From assembly GCA_002329395.1 (NCBI GenBank), contig DCTQ01000106.1, positions 1 to 12,163 on the forward strand: a DNA stretch of 12,163 bases, in the 5' to 3' direction. Shown here piece after piece: positions 1 to 6,917 of this stretch; the first letter of the stretch is position 1; every line of letters begins with the position of its first letter. The translations under genes and the position numbers were made by a program. Source of the stretch: Candidatus Avelusimicrobium alvi (GTDB taxonomy: Bacteria > Elusimicrobiota > Elusimicrobia > Elusimicrobiales > Elusimicrobiaceae). The notes beneath the pieces were generated by a model. The model saw nothing but the letters and a program-made list of their open reading frames with translations, made no database searches and had not been told where the DNA came from.

Positions 1-1
1 C

Positions 2-727
2 GGCCTGGTGGAAGTGCCGATGGGCACCACGTTAAGGCAGGTGATTGACGACGTGGCCGGCGGTACGACCAACGACGACGGCACCGTCAATAAATCCGCT
101 TTTAAAGCCGCGCAGATCGGCGGCCCTTCGGGCGGCTGTTTAACGCGCGAACACCTGGACCTGCCCCTGGATTTTGACTCCTTAAAATCCGCGGGCGCGA
201 TGGTCGGTTCGGGCGGCCTGGTGGTGATGAACAACAAGACGTGCATGGTAAACGTCGCGCGCTTTTTCCTGGAGTTTACGCAGCGCGAATCCTGCGGCAA
301 ATGCGTGCCGTGCCGCGAAGGCACGGAGCAGATGCTTACGATGTTAAACGACATTGTAGAAGGCCGCGCCACGTTAAAAACGCTGGAAAACCTGGAAGAC
401 CTGGCCAAGGCCGTGCAGAAAGCGTCGCTCTGCGCGCTGGGCAAAACGGCCCCGAACCCGGTGCTCTCTACGCTGAAACATTTTAAAGAGGAATACCTCG
501 CCCACGTGGTGGACAAACGCTGCCCCGCCGGCGTGTGCAAAGCGCTTGCCCGGTTTGAAATCCTCGCCCAGAAATGCAAAGGCTGCGGTATGTGCAAACG
601 CGCCTGCCCCGTGCAGGCCATCACCGGCGAAGTGGGCAAACCGCACCACATTGACCCCAAAAAATGCATCAAATGCGGCGGCTGCAAATCCACCTGCAAA
701 TTCGGCGCGGTCGTAACGGGAGCGTAA
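2..727 (+). CDS. hydB: NuoF-like flavin/FeS subunit of NADH-linked [FeFe] hydrogenase, C-terminal part
   Basis: The 5' end is cut by the window; the reading frame is open from base 2. This is the C-terminal part of a NuoF/HydB-type subunit, which takes electrons from NAD(H) via FMN and FeS clusters in the cytoplasm. The FMN/NADH-binding part must lie upstream. Visible: an SLBB-like segment (VPMGTTLRQVIDD, then GGPSGGC), the NuoF 4Fe-4S motif ESCGKCVPCREGT (about 289-327) with its fourth cysteine in SLCALG (about 427-444), and a C-terminal 2x[4Fe-4S] ferredoxin domain with CKGCGMCKRACP and CIKCGGCKSTCK (about 575-700). Complex I NuoF lacks that extra ferredoxin tail; hydrogenase HydB/HndC subunits have it. 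Compared with the family as I remember it, the loop before GGPSGGC carries an insert of about ten residues (near TTNDDGTVNKS). It is followed two bases later by hydA, so the pair is one operon. A HydC/NuoE-like partner is expected upstream of the window. Confidence 0.93.
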   Translation, partial: GLVEVPMGTTLRQVIDDVAGGTTNDDGTVNKSAFKAAQIGGPSGGCLTREHLDLPLDFDSLKSAGAMVGSGGLVVMNNKTCMVNVARFFLEFTQRESCGKCVPCREGTEQMLTMLNDIVEGRATLKTLENLEDLAKAVQKASLCALGKTAPNPVLSTLKHFKEEYLAHVVDKRCPAGVCKALARFEILAQKCKGCGMCKRACPVQAITGEVGKPHHIDPKKCIKCGGCKSTCKFGAVVTGA

Positions 728-729
728 TT

Positions 730-2469
730 ATGGAAAAAGAACAATTTGTTACCATTGAAGGAAAAAGAATTCCGATTGAAGGCGAAAAAAACCTGTTGGA
801 ACTGGTCCGCAAGGCCAACTTCAACATTATGACGTTCTGCTACCACCCGGAGCTGGCCGCCTACGGCGCATGCCGGCTGTGTCTGGTGGAGGTGGAAGGG
901 ATGGGCATCGTGGCGTCGTGCACCGTGGCCCCCAAGGCGGGGATGAAGGTGCGCGTCAACAGCGACGAAATCCGCCACCTGCGCCGCATCAACCTGGAGC
1001 TTCTGCTTTCCTCCGGCAATCACGACTGTACGCTTTGCAGCAAGTCCAACAACTGCAAACTCCAGAAGCTGGCCAAAGATATGGACGTAACGGAAATCCG
1101 TTTTAAATCCAAAAAGCTGGACAGCCATAAAGACGCCACTTCCCCCGCCTTGGTGCGCGACCACAGCAAATGCATTTTGTGCGGCAACTGCGTGCGCATT
1201 TGCAACGAAGTGCAGGGAATCGGCGCGATTGATTTTGCGTTCCGCGGGTTCCGCTCCAAAATCGCCACCGCGTTTAACAAAGAACTCGGCCAAAGCCACG
1301 AATGCGTATCCTGCGGCCAGTGCGCGCGCGTATGCCCTACGGGCGCGTTGATGCCCAACTCGTCGGAAATTGAAGAGGTGTTTAAAGCCATTAACGACCC
1401 CAAGAAAAAAGTGGCCGTGCACATCGCTCCGGCGGTGCGCGTGGGTCTGGGGGAAATTTTCGGCCTGCCCCAGGGGCAGAATGTGGACGGCAAAATTGCC
1501 GCCGCGCTGCGTATGCTGGGGTTTGATTACGTCTACGACACCGCCTTCGCGGCCGACCTGACGATTGTGGAGGAAGCCGCCGAATTTTTAACGCGCTTTA
1601 AAAACGGCACCAACCTGCCGCAGTTTACCAGCTGCTGCCCCGCGTGGGTAAACTATGTGGAAAAATTCGCGCCGGAATTTATCCCCAACCTCTCCACCGC
1701 CCGCTCGCCCATGCAGATGATGGGCCCGGTGCTGAAGGCGGATTTTGAGGAAAAAGGCGGCAAGCGCGAAGACCTCGTGGTCGTGGCGGTGATGCCGTGC
1801 TCGGCCAAGAAATCCGAAGCCAAACGCGGCGAGTTCTACGTGGACGATAACCCGGATACGGATTACGTCGTTACCACCGTGGGCCTGGCGCGTATGATTA
1901 AAGAGGCGGGCATTGATTTCGTGAACCTGGAAAACGAATGGTTTGATATGCCGTTTGGCACCAAAACGGGCGCGGGCGTGATTTTTGGCGCGTCCGGCGG
2001 CGTGATGGAAGCCGCGCTTCGCTATGCGCTGGCGGAGCTGGACCCGGCCAACGCGCGCAGCGTTAAATTTTCCAGCCTGCGCGAGAGCAAAGTATTTAAA
2101 GAAAAAACCGTTGAGGTGGGGGACGTTAAAATCCGCACCGCGGTGGTAAGCGGCCTTAAAAACGCGCGCAAACTGTTGGATGACATCAAAGCCGGCAAGG
2201 ACCATTACGATTTTATTGAAGTAATGTCCTGCCAGGGCGGATGCGTGGCCGGCGCCGGACAGCCTCAGTTTGACGGCTGGGCCCCGCGCAAAAAACGCGC
2301 GGAAGGGCTGTATCAGGAAGATACGGAGCTGGCGTACAAGTCGCAGGACAACAGCGGCGTGCTGGCGCTCTACGGACGTATTTTGGATAAAGTGGGCGGC
2401 CAGAAAGCGCACCGCCTGCTGCATACGCATTATAAAGACCAGAAGGACCGCACCGGGCAGAAAAAATAA
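730..2469 (+). CDS. hydA: [FeFe] hydrogenase catalytic subunit, M3-type (HydA/HndD-like)
   Basis: A 579-residue enzyme that reversibly reduces protons to H2 at an H-cluster. Domains in order: N-terminal [2Fe-2S] ferredoxin (C37, C48, C51, C64), a His-Cys cluster segment (H98, C100, C103, C109), two [4Fe-4S] clusters (C148/151/154/158 and C192/195/198/202), then the H-cluster domain. All three signatures are present: L1 TSCCPAW (300-306), L2 MPCSAKK (355-361), L3 MSCQGGC then GAGQP (499-512). By analogy with clostridial CpI, C303, C357, C501 and C505 bind the H-cluster and C302 is the proton-relay cysteine. The tail ending near LLHTHY matches the small-subunit-like domain. The ATG at 730 is preferred over a longer ORF opening at 664, because the family N-terminus begins there and the upstream extension lies inside hydB. 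Length fits CpI or HndD; the longer Thermotoga HydA has an additional FeS tail that is absent here. Next to hydB, a bifurcating role (NADH plus reduced ferredoxin) is likely but inferred. Confidence 0.96.
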   Translation: MEKEQFVTIEGKRIPIEGEKNLLELVRKANFNIMTFCYHPELAAYGACRLCLVEVEGMGIVASCTVAPKAGMKVRVNSDEIRHLRRINLELLLSSGNHDCTLCSKSNNCKLQKLAKDMDVTEIRFKSKKLDSHKDATSPALVRDHSKCILCGNCVRICNEVQGIGAIDFAFRGFRSKIATAFNKELGQSHECVSCGQCARVCPTGALMPNSSEIEEVFKAINDPKKKVAVHIAPAVRVGLGEIFGLPQGQNVDGKIAAALRMLGFDYVYDTAFAADLTIVEEAAEFLTRFKNGTNLPQFTSCCPAWVNYVEKFAPEFIPNLSTARSPMQMMGPVLKADFEEKGGKREDLVVVAVMPCSAKKSEAKRGEFYVDDNPDTDYVVTTVGLARMIKEAGIDFVNLENEWFDMPFGTKTGAGVIFGASGGVMEAALRYALAELDPANARSVKFSSLRESKVFKEKTVEVGDVKIRTAVVSGLKNARKLLDDIKAGKDHYDFIEVMSCQGGCVAGAGQPQFDGWAPRKKRAEGLYQEDTELAYKSQDNSGVLALYGRILDKVGGQKAHRLLHTHYKDQKDRTGQKK

Positions 2470-2489
2470 CCGGATGCGTCTGTTTTGCC

Positions 2490-2521
2490 GAAAGGGGCGG
2501 GGATTTTTCCCCGCCCCTTTC
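2490..2521 (+). terminator. Strong GC-rich hairpin after hydA
   Basis: A perfect 13-bp inverted repeat (2490-2502 with 2509-2521), extended to 14 bp by an A-T pair, closes a four-T loop 20 bases after the hydA stop. The position fits a transcription terminator or a 3' stabilising hairpin. There is no T-tract after the stem on either strand, so this is not a textbook intrinsic terminator. Confidence 0.6.
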
Positions 2522-2531
2522 AGCTGCCGGG

Positions 2532-2561
2532 TTGGGTGGAAGGGAGTTAAAAAGCTACAAT
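2532..2561 (+). promoter_or_regulatory. Putative promoter of the EamA permease gene
   Basis: TTGGGT (2532-2537) and TACAAT (2556-2561) are separated by 18 bases, a normal sigma70-type spacing. The -10 element is the left half of a perfect 12-bp palindrome, TACAATATTGTA (2556-2567). Initiation about seven bases downstream would fall at or next to the ATG at 2569, implying a leaderless or nearly leaderless message. The same ten bases, GCTACAATAT, recur before the gene at 3562. Read by eye only. Confidence 0.4.
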
Positions 2562-2568
2562 ATTGTAT

Positions 2569-3516
2569 ATGCTTAACTGGAAAGGATTTATTTGCGGGAT
2601 TGTTACGTCTGCCACGTTCGGGCTCATTCCGCTTTTTACGCTTCCGCTGATGGCGGCGGGGATGAATGTGCCGTCCGTCCTGTCTTACCGCTTTTTTATT
2701 TCCATGCTGATGATGGGCGCCTTTTTATTCGTGATGCGCCGTTCGTTTCGGGTAACGCGGCGGGAAGCCGCCGCGCTGGCGGGGCTGAGCCTGCTCTACA
2801 CCGGGTCGGCGGTGTTTTTGTTCTGGTCCTATCATTACCTCGCCAGCGGCATCGCCACCACGATGATGTTTTTGTATCCCGTGTTTGTGGCGCTGATTAT
2901 GATTGTCTTTTTTAAAGAGAAAAACTCGTTTTGGACGATGTCCGCCATCGTGCTGGCGGTGTCCGGCGTGGCGATGCTTTCGTGGAACGGCGAAGCGGGC
3001 GGCGTGAGTTTTACGGGTATCGTGCTGGCGGTGCTGTCCGGCCTGTCGTACGGCATATATATCGTTTCCGTAAATAAATCATGCGTGCGGGATATGGCTT
3101 CCGCCAAGCTGACGTTCTACGTGTTTTTATTTACGGGGCTGTTTATGCTGGCGGGCGCATACGCGATGGGGGATTTACAGCGTATTCCCACCTGGCGGTG
3201 CGATTTGAATTTAACGCTTTTGGCGCTGATTCCCACGGTGGTTTCCAACCTGACGCTGGTGGCCGCCATCAAGTCTATCGGGTCCACCTTTTCGGCCGTA
3301 TTGGGGGCGATGGAGCCCGTAACGGCGATGACCGTGGGCGTGTGGGTGTTTGGCGAGCCGTTTACCCGGATGACCGCCTGGGGCGTGGCGCTGATTATTT
3401 TGGCGGTAACGCTGGTGGTGCTGGCGCCGGCTTTGGAAAAGGGATACCGGCTGGGAAAATTATTCTATATTACGAAGGTGAAAGGGATACATCCCGACAT
3501 CATGCCGTATCATTGA
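2569..3516 (+). CDS. EamA/DMT-superfamily membrane permease
   Basis: A 315-residue, very hydrophobic inner-membrane protein with about ten predicted membrane segments arranged as two similar halves, as in EamA (DUF6) drug/metabolite transporters. The first half shows the family-like stretch YHYLASGIATTMMFLYPVF. The second half has SAVLGAMEPVTAMTVGVWVF followed by the usual Gly/Glu step (GEPFT) and a final hydrophobic helix. Such proteins export amino acids, metabolites or toxic compounds; the substrate cannot be read from sequence. The ATG at 2569 is chosen; an in-frame TTG at 2563 is possible. Neither has a well-spaced ribosome-binding site: AGGGAG at 2541-2546 is too far from the ATG, which fits the leaderless-promoter reading. 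After the last helix there is a basic tail of about 25 residues ending in MPYH, longer than usual. It appears to be a single-gene unit between the hydrogenase and envelope operons. Confidence 0.9.
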   Translation: MLNWKGFICGIVTSATFGLIPLFTLPLMAAGMNVPSVLSYRFFISMLMMGAFLFVMRRSFRVTRREAAALAGLSLLYTGSAVFLFWSYHYLASGIATTMMFLYPVFVALIMIVFFKEKNSFWTMSAIVLAVSGVAMLSWNGEAGGVSFTGIVLAVLSGLSYGIYIVSVNKSCVRDMASAKLTFYVFLFTGLFMLAGAYAMGDLQRIPTWRCDLNLTLLALIPTVVSNLTLVAAIKSIGSTFSAVLGAMEPVTAMTVGVWVFGEPFTRMTAWGVALIILAVTLVVLAPALEKGYRLGKLFYITKVKGIHPDIMPYH

Positions 3517-3524
3517 CGGGTTTT

Positions 3525-3533
3525 TGCTACAAT
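3525..3533 (+). promoter_or_regulatory. Extended -10 promoter element upstream of the envelope operon
   Basis: TGCTACAAT matches an extended -10 (TGnTAnAAT) in the 45-base gap before the gene at 3562. No convincing -35 is seen at the usual distance; TTGACG at 3513-3518 is only nine bases away. Initiation near 3540 would leave a short leader containing the strong ribosome-binding site AAAGGAG. It is the likely start of transcription for the genes through 8218. Confidence 0.45.
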
Positions 3534-3561
3534 ATAAAAAAATCGCAGGAAAGGAGATTAT

Positions 3562-4029
3562 ATGGTTCTTGGACAACGCGGTTCCATCCACACGATTGTC
3601 TTGGGGTTGGTAATTATAGTAGGTTTCGGAATAGCCCTGGGCTGGCCGCAGTATCAAAAGCATAAAACGGTGGCCTCCGCCCAGCGCGCGCTGGATTTGG
3701 GTAAAGCTTTGGCTTTTGCCGAAGCCACCTATAAAACACAGCACGGCGCGTATACGCCGGATTTTGCGCAGCTGGGGCTCGCCCTGCCGTGCCCGGTGGT
3801 GCGGGATGGGGATAAAATTGAAATGGAGTGCAGCGATTACGTCTACCGGCTGGAAGAAGGCGGCGTATTGCGCGTACAGCACAAAGGCCTGCCGAAATGG
3901 TTTGATTTGGATTTGGCGAAAGGTTCCGTGGACTGCTCGCACGAAGACGGTTCCATCGCCGGCAGCCATATCTGCTCGCGCGTGGATTTAACCGGTGCGG
4001 CGCAGCCGCAGTTTGATGGGACAAATTAA
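3562..4029 (+). CDS. Degenerate type IV pilin-like / pseudopilin-like protein
   Basis: A 155-residue protein with pilin architecture: a short N-terminus with QRG (5-7), a hydrophobic helix (about 11-28), WPQYQK where pilins have LPQYQK, and an amphipathic segment RALDLGKALAFAEATYKTQHG (42-62) typical of the pilin alpha1 helix and following loop. A small globular tail has four cysteines (C77, C90, C125, C138) that could form two disulfides. The prepilin motif is atypical: after the glycine the sequence is SIHTIVLG instead of FTLIE, so the conserved Glu5 is missing and processing by prepilin peptidase is uncertain. It could be a minor pilin, a pseudopilin-derived envelope protein, or simply membrane-anchored. 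A good AAAGGAG site lies just upstream of the ATG. It is the first gene of the lipoprotein operon, 21 bases before the LpoB-like gene. Confidence 0.6.
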   Translation: MVLGQRGSIHTIVLGLVIIVGFGIALGWPQYQKHKTVASAQRALDLGKALAFAEATYKTQHGAYTPDFAQLGLALPCPVVRDGDKIEMECSDYVYRLEEGGVLRVQHKGLPKWFDLDLAKGSVDCSHEDGSIAGSHICSRVDLTGAAQPQFDGTN

Positions 4030-4050
4030 AATTTTGTAAGGAGACTCTCT

Positions 4051-4641
4051 ATGAAAAAAGCATTGGCCGCATTGTTGGTACTGCCTTTGTTATTCGCCTG
4101 CTCGCCCAGCGTGAAACGCGTGGAGACCAATCTGGTCAAAGACGTAAGCGGCGGCTGGAACGATACGGACGCTCAAATGGTCGCCCAGGAAATGATTACC
4201 GACTGCCTGCAGGGCGGCTGGTATAACCGCTTTTTGACCCGCAGCGGCAAAGAGCCCACCGTCATCGTGGGTACGGTGACCAACAACACGATGGAGCATA
4301 TCAACACGGGCGTATTTATTGAAGAAATGCAGCGCGCGCTGATTAACTCGGCCAAGGTGGATTTTGTGGCCTCCGCCGCCGAACGCGGCGAAATCCGCAC
4401 GGAACGGCTGGAGCAGGACGAATTCGCCTCTGAAGAAACCCGCAAGGCGTTCGGGCGCGAAGTCGGCGCGGACTTTATGTTAAGCGGCGTGCTGAACTCC
4501 GTGGTGGACCAGTCCGGCAGCAAGGCGGTGGTGTTCTATCAGGTTAATTTAAAACTGATTAACATTGAAACGAACCAAATCGTCTGGAACGGGCAGAAAC
4601 AAATTAAAAAATACGTCAAACGCAGTAAAGTAACCTGGTAG
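4051..4641 (+). CDS. LpoB-like penicillin-binding-protein activator lipoprotein
   Basis: A 196-residue lipoprotein. The signal peptide ends in the lipobox LLFAC with the lipidated Cys17. The mature domain carries LpoB-family features: VGTVTNNT (73-80), GADFMLSGVLNS (139-150), and a strand pair around VFYQVNLKLINIETNQIVWN (161-180). In Enterobacteria, LpoB spans from the outer membrane to activate the peptidoglycan synthase PBP1b. LpoB-like proteins also occur outside that group, where the partner is not established, so I leave the symbol empty. The long disordered linker of E. coli LpoB between lipid anchor and domain is nearly absent here, which argues against a simple copy of its periplasm-crossing role. 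An AAGGAG site sits seven bases before the ATG. It is tightly followed by the COG3014-type gene, a pairing I recall from other genomes. Confidence 0.85.
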   Translation: MKKALAALLVLPLLFACSPSVKRVETNLVKDVSGGWNDTDAQMVAQEMITDCLQGGWYNRFLTRSGKEPTVIVGTVTNNTMEHINTGVFIEEMQRALINSAKVDFVASAAERGEIRTERLEQDEFASEETRKAFGREVGADFMLSGVLNSVVDQSGSKAVVFYQVNLKLINIETNQIVWNGQKQIKKYVKRSKVTW

Positions 4642-4649
4642 GATTTTTT

Positions 4650-5960
4650 ATGAAGGCGCGCATATGCTTGTTGGGGCTGGCTTTGGTTTGCTCCGCGTGT
4701 GCGGCGCCTTCTTTGCGTTATAAAACCGAAATCAACCGTTTGTCCGCCGCCGGCAAGTTCCGGGAGGCGGACGAACGGGTAACGGCGAAAAAAAATAAAC
4801 TCTACAAAAAGAAGGACGCCGTGCTGTTTTACCTGGACCGCGCCGCCCTGCTGCACGACGCGCAAGACCCCGCCGCCAGCGACGAAATGCTCGCCTCCGC
4901 CCAGGCGTATATAGACGAGCTCTACGCCAAAAGCGTTTCGGCCTCCGCGGGCCGCTTGTTGATTAACGATTTAACCACCCCTTACTACGCCGCCAATTAC
5001 GAGCGCGCGCTTACATATTATTACCGCGCGCAGAATTTTCTGCAGCGGGGAGACGTTTCCTCCGCCGCCGTGGAAGCGCGCCGCGCGGTGTTCTTTTTAG
5101 ACCATTTGCGCGCGGACAAACGCAAAGGTTATAACGACGACCCTTTTGTGCAGTATTTTGCCAGCCTGGTGTTTGAGTCCGTCGGGCAGCTGTCGGACGC
5201 GCGCATCGCGCGCCAGAACGCCTTTAACGCTTACCGGCGGCTGGGCGGAAAGCTGGGCGTGTCCGCGCCGGAGTTTTCCGTACCCAAAAACGCGGGCGAA
5301 CTGGGGGAAGTGATTATTTTCCACTATAACGGCCTTCTGCCGCTTAAAAAAACGCAAACGGTTCAAGTCGCCTGGAGCGAAGCGGCGGCGATGGCTTCTT
5401 CGCCGCAGGAAACGACGGATTCCGTCTCCCCCGAGGTGCAGAACGCGCTTGCGGCCGGGCTTTTCGGCTCGGCGGTAACTTTGTCTTACCCGGTACTGGT
5501 TCCACAGCCCTTTCGCGTGGCGTCTTCTTTTGTGGAAGCGGGCGGCCAGCGGTACGTTACCCAAAAAGTGGCCGATTTTGCGGGTGCGGCCAAAATGGAT
5601 TTAGACGAAAAACTGCCCGGTATTTGGTTCCGCACGGCGACTCGCGCCGTGGCCAAACAGGTGGCCGCGGCCCAGGCCCGCCAGGCCGCCCGCTCGGCGG
5701 CTAACGACGATACGGTGGGAGATTTGGCCGGAATGTTCGTCAGCGCGCTGGGCGCCGCGCTTGAAAAAGCCGATACGCGCCAGTGGTTTACGCTGCCCGC
5801 CGAAGTGCGGATGACGCGGCTTTTTCTCACCCCGAAAACGCAGGATATAAAACTGTTGTTTCGCGACGGATATGGTAATATAATAGGAGAACACGTGTTT
5901 GAAAACGTGCCGGTGGAACGCGGGGGGAGAATTTACCTGCACCACCGTACGGCAAATTGA
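4650..5960 (+). CDS. COG3014-type TPR-like helical lipoprotein
   Basis: A 436-residue lipoprotein with signal peptide and lipobox VCSAC (lipidated Cys17). An all-helical, TPR-like region spans about 30-200. It contains the family-typical stretch NYERALTYYYRAQNFLQRGD (116-135) followed by SAAVEARRA, and later helices around DDPFVQYFASLVFESVGQLSDA. The C-terminal half is mixed, with a strand-rich end (RLFLTPKTQDIKLLF and GGRIYLHH) and an alanine-rich helix (about 330-350). No enzyme motif is visible. Function of the family is unknown; the TPR-like part suggests a protein-binding platform on a membrane face in the envelope. The start is eight bases after the LpoB-like stop, with a weak TAGGA site overlapping that stop. 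The adjacent lipoprotein genes suggest a shared complex or pathway. Confidence 0.8.
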   Translation: MKARICLLGLALVCSACAAPSLRYKTEINRLSAAGKFREADERVTAKKNKLYKKKDAVLFYLDRAALLHDAQDPAASDEMLASAQAYIDELYAKSVSASAGRLLINDLTTPYYAANYERALTYYYRAQNFLQRGDVSSAAVEARRAVFFLDHLRADKRKGYNDDPFVQYFASLVFESVGQLSDARIARQNAFNAYRRLGGKLGVSAPEFSVPKNAGELGEVIIFHYNGLLPLKKTQTVQVAWSEAAAMASSPQETTDSVSPEVQNALAAGLFGSAVTLSYPVLVPQPFRVASSFVEAGGQRYVTQKVADFAGAAKMDLDEKLPGIWFRTATRAVAKQVAAAQARQAARSAANDDTVGDLAGMFVSALGAALEKADTRQWFTLPAEVRMTRLFLTPKTQDIKLLFRDGYGNIIGEHVFENVPVERGGRIYLHHRTAN

Positions 5961-5968
5961 GAGGGTAT

Positions 5969-6904
5969 ATGAAAAAAATCATTTTATGCGCCGCGGCGCT
6001 GGCGGTATGCGCGTGCGCGGGGCTTAATAAAAATACCGTAAACTATCAGATGTCCAAGTACGATTCCGCCAAGTATTACGTGGTGGCCGGCGAAGGGATG
6101 AATAAAACCGAAGCGGCGAGCAACGCGCTTGAAAATATGCGGCGCGAAATGGTGCAAAACGCGCCCGCCGCGGCCAACCAGGGCGTAGTGCCGGATTTGA
6201 TGGCCAATGCGTCGGCCGACAAAGTCTGGCGCGACCAGGACGCTTCGGGCAAACATTTTTATGCGCTGGCGGTTCTGCCGCGCAGCAGCGCGCGCAAAAT
6301 TTTAACGCCGCTGATGGACCAGGCGGACGCCAAACTCGCCGGGCTGGCCGAACAGTTTACTTCTCCGGCCGATGCGCTGGCGGATTTAAAAATCGCCTAT
6401 AAAATGGAGCCGCTGGCCGCCCGCCGCGCCGCGCTGGACGATTTGTACCAGTTCTTAGACGCCGGGCAGGAAAGCTATCAGCCGGAACGCTTCGCGCAGT
6501 ATAAGAACATTTTAAAAGAAAAAATGGCGGCCGTGCTGGTGGCGGTTGACGTGGAAGGGGTGGAATCGGAAGTGATGGTCACGTATGTGGTGGACGCGCT
6601 GAACCAAATGGGTTTGGGCGTGGTGGACCTTTCCGATCCCGACAAAACGATTTTGGTGAAAATAGCCACGGATGTGGACGGCTACGATTCCCAAAAAGTG
6701 CAGGGCCTGGTGTGGTGTTCCAGCGGCGCGTCCGTAAGCCTGGTGGATGCGGCGCGCGGGGTAACGTTCTCGCGTTTTAATGTGCACGAACGGGCCGGCA
6801 CGTCCCGGGCGGCGGATTCGCTGCGCAAAAGTATGCAGAGCGTGGGGGAACAGTCCGCCGCGCAGATTACCCGCCGGCTGGAAGCGTATTTGAAAACGAA
6901 ATAG
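5969..6904 (+). CDS. LPP20-like lipoprotein
   Basis: A 311-residue lipoprotein with a short signal peptide and a lipobox-like VCAC (Cys16). Residues about 35-105 resemble the LPP20 domain: YYVVAGEGMNKTEAASNALE, then KVWRDQDASGKHFYALAVLPR. The family includes Helicobacter Lpp20 and the flagellar FlgP lipoproteins. The second half (about 185-311) is a separate alpha/beta region, starting VLVAVDVEGVES and ending in a helix before the basic C-terminus. Its sequence vaguely recalls the nucleotide-free anticodon-binding-like folds of LpoB/TolB-N proteins, but I cannot confirm this. The ATG at 5969 follows AGAGGG; a TTG at 5957 would overlap the previous gene and put four extra residues before the signal peptide. 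No flagellar genes are nearby, so a flagellar role is not supported here; a structural envelope role with the two preceding lipoproteins is inferred. Confidence 0.75.
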   Translation: MKKIILCAAALAVCACAGLNKNTVNYQMSKYDSAKYYVVAGEGMNKTEAASNALENMRREMVQNAPAAANQGVVPDLMANASADKVWRDQDASGKHFYALAVLPRSSARKILTPLMDQADAKLAGLAEQFTSPADALADLKIAYKMEPLAARRAALDDLYQFLDAGQESYQPERFAQYKNILKEKMAAVLVAVDVEGVESEVMVTYVVDALNQMGLGVVDLSDPDKTILVKIATDVDGYDSQKVQGLVWCSSGASVSLVDAARGVTFSRFNVHERAGTSRAADSLRKSMQSVGEQSAAQITRRLEAYLKTK

Positions 6905-6917
6905 GAGAGAAATACAT

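Noticed and set aside
664..729. N-terminal extension of HydA from an ATG at 664
   Set aside because: It lies inside the hydB ferredoxin coding region, is Arg/Gln-rich, and the family N-terminus starts at ATG 730.
1588..2430. Long minus-strand open frame opposite hydA
   Set aside because: It is an antisense shadow of a GC-rich gene, with no ribosome-binding site and no family resemblance.
3513..3533. TTGACG as -35 paired with TACAAT before the pilin-like gene
   Set aside because: Spacing is only nine bases, far below the 16-18 needed; the extended -10 is reported alone.
3081..3665. Plus-strand open frame bridging the EamA and pilin-like genes
   Set aside because: It is out of frame with both clear genes, is Gly/Ala/Arg-rich, and would overlap their start and stop signals.
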